5,660 bases of DNA, taken from NCBI GenBank assembly GCA_947629995.1, contig CANRFX010000069.1, forward strand, positions 1-5,660, in the 5' to 3' direction. Below are positions 1 to 5,660 of this stretch, piece by piece. Position 1 is the first letter of the stretch. Each line of letters begins with the position of its first letter. This DNA comes from an uncultured Clostridia bacterium. GTDB lineage: Bacteria > Bacillota > Clostridia > TANB77 > CAG-508. The translations under genes were made by a program, and so were the position numbers. Below the pieces are notes generated by a model. The model saw only the letters and a list, made by a program, of their open reading frames with translations, made no database searches and had not been told where the DNA came from.

Positions 1-1072
1 CTTTATTTTCTAATTCCTTTTTGTATTTTAAAAAATTTTGAGGTTTTAATAGTTCATTTAAATTTTCTAATTTTTTTAACTTTTCTTCTCTTTCTTCTAG
101 CATTAGTTTTGAAAGAATTTTTACACTAAATATTTTTTGTTCTAATGGCAAATATTCATTTCTTTGCTCATATTCTTGTTGTAAATTTTTTTTATTATTA
201 ATAGTTTCATCTATTTGTTTAATTTCTTTTGTTAAATTTTTTTTCTCTTCTATTAATTCCTGTATAAAATCCTCATTATTTTTAATTTTATTTAATTTCG
301 TTCTTACATCTTTTTCTTCCTTTTGAAGTATTGTTTTTAACTTTGCATTATATCTAAATCCTAATAATACAGACAATTTGCATAAAATTTCTACAAGTTC
401 TTTTTGCTTTTTCTCACCATAGTAAATTTCCAAATTATTTTGAAACTCTTCAAAATAATCAATAATTGATTTGCTATTTTTAATCCAATGATTTAGAAAT
501 TTATTTCCTACCAACATTCTTATATTTTGATAAGCTAAGTTATGATAAATGCTTTCGATTTCTCTTGGTATAGTTGTCCAAGAATATCCGTTGAAATCAC
601 GCATTGGTTCAACTGTATCAATATTATTACCTACATTTATTAAATCTGACAATGTTTTGTTTATTACATAATATTTATCTTTTATAATTTTTTCGTTTTT
701 ACTTATTTTTGAAATACAATATAGTAATTTTCTTTCAACTGGATAACAAATAATCCTTTTTTTGTTTTTTTCTACTAAAAAAGTTTTATTTCCAAGCATT
801 TTACTTTCTTCAGAATTTAATTTAATAATTTTTATATCATTGCAATTATCTTTAATACCATTTATTATATTTTCTATAAATTCTTCTTTAGTTTCTACAT
901 CTTGTTTTACTTTTTCATAATCTTTATAAGATGCTTCTATTTTATACAATATGCTAAGAAGAATACTTTTTACATTTTCGTCAAAGTATTTTTTTTCTAA
1001 AACTTCTTCAAGTTCATTATTATAATCTTTTTTAACGATTTTTTCTAATAACTTGTCTGTTTTCTTCTGCAA
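1..1072 (-). CDS. Coiled-coil protein of unknown function, 3' end cut by the window edge
   Basis: An uninterrupted frame encodes 357 residues and is still open at the left edge, so the C-terminus is missing. I chose the TTG at 1070-1072 as start because a good Shine-Dalgarno (AAAGGAG, 1080-1086) lies 7 nt upstream; no in-frame ATG is nearby. The protein is rich in Lys, Glu and Asn. Residues about 1-90 are charged and helical. The region at about 154-196 looks like a folded core (PMRDFNGYSW at 156-165, then a helix ending FLNHW at 192-196). Residues about 250-357 are heptad-like coiled coil. There is no signal peptide or membrane segment, so it is probably cytoplasmic. It starts 25 nt after the ftsK stop and is probably cotranscribed with it, which hints at a link to the cell envelope or chromosome but proves none. 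I do not recognise a named family. Its single CGG triplet (588-590) straddles two codons (AAC GGA), so no frame problem arises here. Confidence 0.8.
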   Translation of the reverse strand, partial: MQKKTDKLLEKIVKKDYNNELEEVLEKKYFDENVKSILLSILYKIEASYKDYEKVKQDVETKEEFIENIINGIKDNCNDIKIIKLNSEESKMLGNKTFLVEKNKKRIICYPVERKLLYCISKISKNEKIIKDKYYVINKTLSDLINVGNNIDTVEPMRDFNGYSWTTIPREIESIYHNLAYQNIRMLVGNKFLNHWIKNSKSIIDYFEEFQNNLEIYYGEKKQKELVEILCKLSVLLGFRYNAKLKTILQKEEKDVRTKLNKIKNNEDFIQELIEEKKNLTKEIKQIDETINNKKNLQQEYEQRNEYLPLEQKIFSVKILSKLMLEEREEKLKKLENLNELLKPQNFLKYKKELENK

Positions 1073-1079
1073 AATATTT

Positions 1080-1086
1080 CTCCTTT
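1080..1086 (-). promoter_or_regulatory. Ribosome binding site fixing a TTG start
   Basis: AAAGGAG on the minus strand lies 7 nt before TTG (1070-1072). This spacing decides the start of the unknown coiled-coil gene. An ATG at 1089-1091 lies upstream of this site, but it is in another frame and would make only a 19-residue peptide, so it was not chosen. Confidence 0.7.
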
Positions 1087-1097
1087 CGCATAAAACT

Positions 1098-3513
1098 TTA
1101 ATTATTTTCTTCTAAATTTGATCCCATTTTTAATTCATTCCACTTATCTAAAGTCATAAGAACTTCTCTAGGTTTGCTTCCTTGATATCCTGAAATTACG
1201 CCTCTTTCTTCCATTTGGTCAATAATTCTACCTGCCCTTGCATATCCAACTTTAAACCTTCTTTGGATAAAAGAAGTTGATGCTTGTCCGAGTTTCTACT
1301 ACAGTTTGTATTGCATCCATTAAAAATGGATCTGTATCATCTTCTTCTGATTCTTCTTGTGCTATTTCTTTGTCTGTCTTATTATTATTTTCTATGCTTT
1401 CTAAAATATCTTCACTATATGTTGCTGTTCCATTTGATTTAATAAAATCAACTATCTTTTCTACTTCTTCATCTGTTACAAAAGCACCTTGTACTCTAGA
1501 TGGTTTTGGACTACCTGATGGGAAGTATAACATATCTCCTTTTCCTAATAATTTTTCTGCGCCAATACTATCTAAAATTGTTCTAGAATCTACTTGAGAA
1601 GATACCGCAAATGCAATCCTAGATGGAACATTTGCTTTAATTAGACCTGTAATAACATCAACAGATGGTCTTTGTGTTGCAATTACTAAATGCATTCCTG
1701 CTGCCCTTGCTTTTTGTGCTAATCTACAAATTGCATCTTCCACATCTCCTTTTGCTACCATCATTAAATCTGCTAACTCATCTACAATAATAACTATTTG
1801 TGGTAATTTACCTGCTCCTTCTTCCTTTTCTATAACTTTATTATATCCTTTTAAATCTCTTACACCTTTTTGTGCAAATAAATTATACCTATTGTCCATT
1901 TCTTGAACTGCCCAAGCTAAAGCTCCAGCTGCTTTTCTAGGATCTGTTACAACCGGTATTAATAAATGTGGTATTCCATTATATACCGATAATTCTACTA
2001 CTTTTGGATCTACCATTACAAATTTTACTTCACTTGGTTTAGCATGGTATATTATGCTTGTAATAATTGTATTTATACATACACTTTTTCCTGATCCAGT
2101 TGCACCTGCAATCAATACATGTGGCATTTTTGAAATATCTGCTAATTGAATATTTCCTGCTGCATCTTTTCCTAAAGCAATTGTTAGTTTTGATTTACTT
2201 TCTTGAAATTCGCTACTATCTAAAACTTCTCTTAAATGTACAGCTTCTCTTTGACTGTTTGGTACTTCAATTCCAACTGCTTGTTTTCCTGGAATTGGTG
2301 CTTCAATTCTTATTGTTTCTGCTGCTAAATTAAGTGCTATATCATCTGCTAAATTTGCAATTTTACTAACTCTTACACCTTCTGCTGGTTTTAATTCATA
2401 TCTTGTAATTGCTGGACCAACTGATACATTTTCTACTTTAGCTGATACTCCAAAACTATATAAAGTTTTTTGTAACTTAGTTGCTGTATCTGTTAGAGCT
2501 TTTGCTCCACCTTTTAATGCTTTTTTTTCTGATTTGCTAAGTAACTCTATTGGTGGATATTCGTAATGTTCATCTTCTACAACCATTGCATGTTCTAATT
2601 GTAACACTGCTTTTTTCTTGTCTTCTTTTTCTTCTTCCACATCTTTAAATAAGTTGTTTTCAATTACATCTGGTTGCATTTTTTCTTTAGATTGTTTAGT
2701 TAGTGGCTCTAAATCTTCTCCTGTATGATCATACTTCTTTAATCCTGCTTTTTCTTCTTGGTTATCTACTAACCTTCCTCCAAAATTAATTTTAATCTGA
2801 TTTTCAATTGGTAATTTTTCTTGCTCTTTTGCAGCTAATTTTTCTTCTCTTTCTCTTTTCTTTCTTTCTCGATACGTCTCTTTTGGTTCTCTATTAGAGG
2901 TTGTTGCTGCTTCTTCTTGCTTTCTTAGTTCTTCTTTATTTGCTAATCTTTCTTCTCGTCTTTCTTGAATTCTATCCATAATACTACTAATTAATTCTGA
3001 CATATTGATTCCAAACGTAAATACTACTAAAATTGCAGCTACTCCAAAACAGAAAATAATTGCTCCAATTGTTCCTAATAATTTTGTTAATGGAACTGCA
3101 CCTAATGTTCCAATTGCTCCTCCACCTTTACTTTGTGAACCCAAATAATAAGCATCTTTTATTACTTCTGATAATTCTTTATTATTTTGTAACTCCCCAG
3201 ATGCAAATTGAAATACACTAAAAGCAATGGATAAACAAACTAATAAGATACCATATTGTATAAGTTTTGATATTAAATCTTCACTTCCATCTGATGCCAA
3301 TTTAATTGCTATAATAAAAATTCCAACTGGTAATACATATTGTATAATTCCTAACATTCCGCCCAGTATTTCATTTAATTTTAATCCTATTACACCAGAT
3401 TTCGTAAATATTAAAACTGCTAAAAGAATGCTTAATATTATTAAAGAAATCACTGCTATGTCTACTTTAGATGCTTTTGTTCTACTTTTTTTATATCTTC
3501 TTTTTTTTGCCAT
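1098..3513 (-). CDS. ftsK: FtsK/SpoIIIE DNA translocase, read through an apparent +1 frameshift
   Basis: Septal ATP-driven DNA pump that clears chromosomal DNA from the closing division septum, or moves it into a forespore. The N-terminus has four hydrophobic segments (about 17-36, 50-72, 83-104, 143-168), followed by a charged linker to about residue 320. The RecA-like motor carries Walker A GATGSGKS at 470-477 and Walker B IVIIVDEL at 573-580, with the family motif IATQRPSVDVITG at 611-623. In the initial frame translation ends at 1252 after 753 residues, with an unrelated 12-residue tail. Skipping one base at 1290 restores the winged-helix gamma domain (GQASTSFIQRRF, then YARAGRIIDQMEERG) and gives 804 residues ending at the TAA at 1098-1100, close to the normal size for the family. 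Nothing else is damaged, so this is not a decaying gene. The start ATG has GAAAGGA about 10 nt upstream. FtsK and SpoIIIE cannot be told apart here. Confidence 0.95.
1287..1293 (-). other. Apparent +1 frameshift site ACT-CGG-A in ftsK
   Basis: Minus-strand reading is ACT (Thr741), then CGG in the initial frame. The conserved protein resumes with GGA (1287-1289) if the C, plus-strand g at 1290, is skipped. Without the shift, translation stops at 1252. The site lies after the first helix of the gamma domain (DPFLMDAIQTVVET). A 7-bp hairpin (CTTCTTT/AAAGAAG, 1258-1276) begins 11 nt downstream of CGG, and another 7-bp hairpin (1315-1331) lies upstream. The need for a one-base shift is seen directly; that it is used in translation is inference. 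Confidence 0.7.
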
Positions 3514-3585
3514 TTTTACAATTTCCTTTCTATTCTTTTTAAAAAAGAAATTTAAAGAACTTCCTAAATTCCATTTTAATCTTTG

Positions 3586-3637
3586 AAAAGCCAGATACCA
3601 AAAGTCATTGTTTGGTGACTTCTGACATCTGACTTTT
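3586..3637 (-). terminator. Long 22-bp RNA hairpin between the coiled-coil gene and ftsK; possible terminator
   Basis: Arms 3616-3637 and 3586-3607 pair along all 22 positions on the minus-strand transcript (18 Watson-Crick pairs and 4 G-U wobbles) around the 8-nt loop CCAAACAA. On the plus strand the four wobbles become A-C mismatches, so the structure appears built for the minus-strand RNA. It starts 7 nt after the stop of the upstream gene. Only a short run of four T, itself inside the stem, ends it, followed by C, so it may be a weak terminator, an RNA-processing or stability element, or a dispersed repeat. The 5' arm holds near-tandem 7-mers (AGTCAGA, TGTCAGA, then AGTCA). Confidence 0.55.
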
Positions 3638-3644
3638 AGTTTTT

Positions 3645-4148
3645 TTATTTTAATTCTTTTCTACTATTTTGTATTGTTTTTATATTATCTTCTAAAGAAA
3701 TTTGCATTAAATTTAGTGCCTCTGCCATTTGGCTTCCTAATTTATTTAATGTATTATTTAATACATCTTCTGTAGTTGCAAGCAAACTATCTGCGTATTC
3801 TTTTGTTCCTTTTGAAATTTCTCTTGACATTTCATTTGCTGTTTCTATAATTTCTGTTTTTTGGTCATAAGCTTTTCTAGTTATTTCATGTTCATCAATC
3901 ATTGCAATAATCCTATTTTCTGCTTCTTTTACTATTCCATCTGCTTCTTTTTTAGCTTCTACTAAGATCCTTTGTCTTTCTTCTTTTACCCATTTTGCTT
4001 GCTTTAATTCATCAGGAAGTTTTAACCTGATTTCTTTGATTAAATCTAGCATCTGTTCCTTATCTACAATTCCTTTTGTAGAAAAAGGTACATTTTTGCT
4101 TTTTTCTAATAATTCCTCCAACGTTTCTAATAATGTAAATATTTCCAT
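3645..4148 (-). CDS. Coiled-coil protein resembling ATPase stalk (b/E/H) subunits
   Basis: A 167-residue, soluble, almost wholly helical protein without a signal peptide or membrane segment. Residues about 1-50 are acidic and leucine-rich (LLETLEELLE). Residues about 52-90 form an alanine/lysine/glutamate coiled coil (EAKKEADGIVKEAENRI) of the kind seen in the peripheral-stalk subunits of F- and V-type ATPases. The rest is an amphipathic helix. Similar short proteins beside rsmD in Clostridia are often labelled 'ATPase' or V-type ATPase subunit H-like; from memory this is a structural likeness rather than a proven role, and no ATP synthase genes are nearby. The start ATG lies 3 nt after the rsmD stop. 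Its ribosome binding site GGAAGGGG (4155-4162) sits inside the end of rsmD, so the two are cotranscribed and probably translationally coupled. If rsmD translation truly depends on a frameshift, ribosome delivery to this gene could be affected too. Confidence 0.8.
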   Translation of the reverse strand: MEIFTLLETLEELLEKSKNVPFSTKGIVDKEQMLDLIKEIRLKLPDELKQAKWVKEERQRILVEAKKEADGIVKEAENRIIAMIDEHEITRKAYDQKTEIIETANEMSREISKGTKEYADSLLATTEDVLNNTLNKLGSQMAEALNLMQISLEDNIKTIQNSRKELK

Positions 4149-4151
4149 GGT

Positions 4152-4713
4152 TTACCCCTTCCTTTTTTTGCTTAAGAAGATAAGATGTACTCTTCCATAT
4201 TTCCTTGTATCTGTTATTTCTACATTCAATTGTTCTATTTCTTTTTTTATTCTTTCTTCTTGATCAGTTTCAATAATAATTATACTATCGTTTTTTATTA
4301 AATCTTCTTGTTCCATTATTTTGATTGCCTGATACGCAAAATCTGTGTTATATGGTGGATCTAAAAATATAATATTAGGTTTTTCTTTTAATTTGTTTTT
4401 TAGTAAATTTTCAAAATCAGTTTGATATAATTGTGTGTTTTCTTCTGTATGAGTTTTTTCTATATTTTTCTTAATTATTGCTATAGCTTGTCTTTCATTG
4501 TCACATAAAATTGCTTTTTTGGCTCCTCTACTTACTGCTTCTATTCCGGCAAGCTCCACTGCCTGAAAATAAATCCAGAAAAATACTATCTTTAATATCA
4601 TTTTGAAGAATATTAAACAATGATTCCCTTACTCTATCTAATGTTGGCCTTGTATTTTTTCCTTCTAACGTATATAATTTTGTTCCTTTTGCTTTTCCAC
4701 CTATAATTCTCAT
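4152..4713 (-). CDS. rsmD: 16S rRNA (guanine-966-N2)-methyltransferase RsmD, read through an apparent +1 frameshift
   Basis: Transfers a methyl group from S-adenosylmethionine to N2 of G966 of 16S rRNA in the 30S subunit. The start is the typical MRIIGGKAKG, followed by TRPTLDRVRESLFN (21-34), a family signature. The SAM-binding motif I LDLFSGSGA (46-54) leads straight to the break. In the initial frame, translation ends after 61 residues at 4528. Skipping one C (4548) continues with GIEAVSRGA and then the rest of the Rossmann-type fold, including the catalytic DPPY at 118-121, and ends at the TAA at 4152-4154. The restored product is 186 residues, the usual length for RsmD. No other lesion is visible. 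It is the first gene after the divIVA terminator and is coupled to the next gene. The common clostridial neighbour coaD is not present here. Confidence 0.95.
4545..4551 (-). other. Apparent +1 frameshift site TGC-CGG-A in rsmD
   Basis: Minus-strand reading is GGA GCT TGC, then CGG in the initial frame. The conserved protein resumes with GGA (4545-4547, Gly) if one C (plus-strand g at 4548) is skipped, giving GSGAC-GIEAVSRGA. The family normally has a hydrophobic residue where Cys stands and then Gly. Without the shift, a TAG follows six codons after TGC. An SD-like GGAG lies 5 nt upstream of CGG, but it encodes the invariant SGSGA, so it need not be a stimulator. Same CGG-A core as the ftsK site. 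Confidence 0.7.
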
Positions 4714-4719
4714 ACTATT

Positions 4720-4747
4720 ATTTTATTCCTTTTTATTTTAATGTCAA
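4720..4747 (-). promoter_or_regulatory. Sigma-A-type promoter for rsmD
   Basis: A perfect -35 box TTGACA (4742-4747) is followed after 16 bp by TAAAAT (4720-4725) as the -10. The -10 ends only 6 nt before the rsmD ATG (4711-4713), so a normal start point would give a transcript with almost no leader. An AAAAGGAA at 4726-4733 could be an SD 13 nt from ATG, but it lies inside the spacer and would need an upstream promoter. The upstream part of the gap (about 4750-4829) is AT-rich with no further clear signal. Confidence 0.55.
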
Positions 4748-4829
4748 GCATATTCATAAAAATGTAACATACATTTAATAGTTCTGTAATATATTTCCTA
4801 AATTGTAACATTTTTCTACTTATAAACAT

Positions 4830-4861
4830 AAAAAAGACTATCTGTTTCGACAGCCTTTTTT
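4830..4861 (-). terminator. Intrinsic terminator after divIVA
   Basis: On the minus strand AAAAAA precedes a 7-bp stem (GGCTGTC with GATAGTC, two G-U pairs; arms 4849-4855 and 4836-4842), with loop GAAACA and then TTTTTT. On the plus strand the two wobbles are A-C mismatches, so it favours the minus strand. It lies 8 nt after the divIVA stop, ends the sepF-divIVA unit and separates it from rsmD. Confidence 0.8.
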
Positions 4862-4869
4862 CTTTTGTT

Positions 4870-5325
4870 TTATATGTCTTCGTTATTGATATCTTTTAAT
4901 AATTCTAATTGAGAAATTAGTAATGATTCCATTTTTGCTTTATAAACATCAAATTGTTTTTTTATATCTTCTAGTTCTTTTCTTTTTAATTTTATTTCAT
5001 TTTCTAAATTATTTATTTCTTTTTGTCCTGATTCTTTTGCTTCACTAATAATTTGTTCTGCTTGCTTATTTGCTACTCTTTTAACATCTTCTGCTGTTGT
5101 TTGCGCCATTAGTAAAGTATTTTGTAGTGTTTCTTCAATGTTTTTATAATGTTCCATACTATTTTCTAATTCTGCAATTTTGCTTCTTAATTCTGTTGCT
5201 TCTTTATAGTTTTTTGTATAGTCCACTGTTAAATCATCTAAAAAATCATCTACTTCTTCTACACTATATCCATTCATCATTTGTTTAGAGAATTTTTTGT
5301 TTTCAATATCTAATGGTGTTATCAT
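4870..5325 (-). CDS. divIVA: DivIVA-family cell-pole/septum protein
   Basis: A 151-residue cytoplasmic protein that binds negatively curved membrane at septa and poles and recruits division or segregation partners. The N-terminal lipid-binding domain is recognisable: MITPLDIENKKFSKQMMNGYS followed at once by VEEVDDFLDDL (about 1-32), close to the family pattern of a short hydrophobic tip, the F-(x)-GY segment and V-D-FLD. From about 38 to 140 it is a long coiled coil with a break near residues 65-80 (TLLMAQTTAEDVKR), as is usual for DivIVA. The start ATG has a strong AAGGAGG ribosome binding site (5331-5338) at good spacing. It follows sepF by 29 nt, so the two are cotranscribed. The ylmG and ylmH genes that often stand between sepF and divIVA in Firmicutes are absent. 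The transcript ends at the hairpin just downstream. Length is slightly short of the B. subtilis protein, within the family range. Confidence 0.93.
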   Translation of the reverse strand: MITPLDIENKKFSKQMMNGYSVEEVDDFLDDLTVDYTKNYKEATELRSKIAELENSMEHYKNIEETLQNTLLMAQTTAEDVKRVANKQAEQIISEAKESGQKEINNLENEIKLKRKELEDIKKQFDVYKAKMESLLISQLELLKDINNEDI

Positions 5326-5354
5326 TTTTTTCCTCCTTAAATAAATGGACTTAC

Positions 5355-5660
5355 TTAATTCACTCCATTATTTTTTAACCATGAAACAGAAAGTTTGCTT
5401 TTCATTTCTTCTCTTGCCATTTCATTTGTAATTTCATAATTAGATGGTGCTACTAAAAAGATTGAATTTGATATTTTTTGAATATATCCATCTAAAGCAT
5501 ATACTCCACCACTTATAAAATCAACAATACGTCTTGCAACATCTTTATTTACATACTCCAAATTAACAATAACAGATTTTTTTTCTTTTAAAAAGCTACA
5601 AATTTCATCTGATTGTTCAAATGTAGTAGGTTGTGATATTACCATTTTAATCGCATTTGT
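5355..5660 (-). CDS. sepF: Cell division protein SepF, N-terminus beyond the window
   Basis: The last 101 codons are present. The frame stays open to the right edge (T-N-A-I-K before the first visible Met at 5643-5645), so that Met is internal. SepF is a membrane-anchored FtsZ partner that bundles or bends FtsZ filaments and helps tether the Z ring. The visible part is the conserved SepF core: an initial strand (IKMVISQPTTFEQ), the helix EICSFLKEKKSVIVNLEYV, then ARRIVDFISGGVYALDG with the Gly-rich turn used for dimerisation and FtsZ binding, and IFLVAPSNYEI as the final strand. The missing N-terminus would hold the amphipathic membrane helix and linker. It sits 29 nt upstream of divIVA in the same direction, a standard Gram-positive division arrangement. 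Confidence 0.92.
   Translation of the reverse strand, partial: TNAIKMVISQPTTFEQSDEICSFLKEKKSVIVNLEYVNKDVARRIVDFISGGVYALDGYIQKISNSIFLVAPSNYEITNEMAREEMKSKLSVSWLKNNGVN

Noticed and set aside
1033..1091. ATG at 1089-1091 as start of the unknown gene or of a leader peptide
   Set aside because: It is out of frame with the long gene, would give only a 19-residue peptide, and lies upstream of the good SD that serves the TTG; no leader-peptide features are seen.
1287..1293. CGG reassigned to another amino acid, or a classical -1 slippery site
   Set aside because: Reassignment cannot restore the frame, which needs one base skipped (+1). No X-XXY-YYZ heptamer is present at either site.
2067..2333. Plus-strand open frame rich in Leu, and similar plus-strand frames elsewhere
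   Set aside because: They lie antisense to ftsK, divIVA and others, are low-complexity from the A-rich opposite strand, and have no ribosome binding site or recognisable family.
3528..3560. A/T palindrome-like stretch (TTCTTTTT...AAAAAAGAA) before ftsK as operator or promoter
   Set aside because: Runs of A and T pair readily in such AT-rich DNA, and no convincing -35/-10 pair could be placed there.
4152..4601. A separate gene beginning with MILKIVFFWIYF downstream of a short rsmD fragment
   Set aside because: The first dozen or so residues are the out-of-frame reading of the LDLFSGSG coding stretch. The two pieces join into one normal-length RsmD when a single base is skipped.

Overview
This window is strongly AT-rich, with every supportable gene on the minus strand. 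A/T-ending codons dominate, AAGGAGG-type ribosome binding sites are present, and sepF and divIVA lie side by side. Together these point to a low-GC Gram-positive bacterium of the Clostridia type, probably an uncultured gut or host-associated lineage. That placement is inferred from gene content only. No mobile element, CRISPR array, tRNA or rRNA was seen.

In transcription order (right to left) the window holds: the C-terminal part of sepF (cell division; N-terminus beyond the right edge); divIVA (pole/septum coiled-coil protein), followed by an intrinsic terminator; a promoter; rsmD (16S rRNA G966 methyltransferase); a 167-residue coiled-coil protein with resemblance to ATPase stalk subunits; a 131-bp gap with a 22-bp hairpin; ftsK/spoIIIE (DNA translocase); and a long lysine/glutamate-rich coiled-coil protein of unknown function that runs off the left edge. 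The theme is cell division and chromosome segregation, with rRNA modification alongside.

The most striking observation is that two unrelated conserved genes, ftsK and rsmD, are each interrupted by the same event. In both, the upstream frame reaches an in-frame CGG codon followed by A, and the conserved protein continues only if one base (the C) is skipped so that GGA (Gly) is read next. Downstream of each site the protein is intact to its normal end. I read the minus strand of all genes for CGG triplets. Seven occur, five straddle codon boundaries, and the only two in frame, in about 1,760 codons, are exactly the two shift points. This fits a lineage in which CGG is an unread ('hungry') arginine codon and CGG-A acts as a +1 frameshift site, or in which CGGA is read as a four-base glycine codon. 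A systematic sequencing or assembly error at such sites is the main competing explanation and cannot be excluded from this window alone.

If the shift is real, full-length FtsK (804 residues, with its DNA-sequence-reading gamma domain) and full-length RsmD (186 residues) depend on it. Unshifted products would be a 753-residue FtsK without a complete gamma domain and a 61-residue non-functional RsmD fragment.
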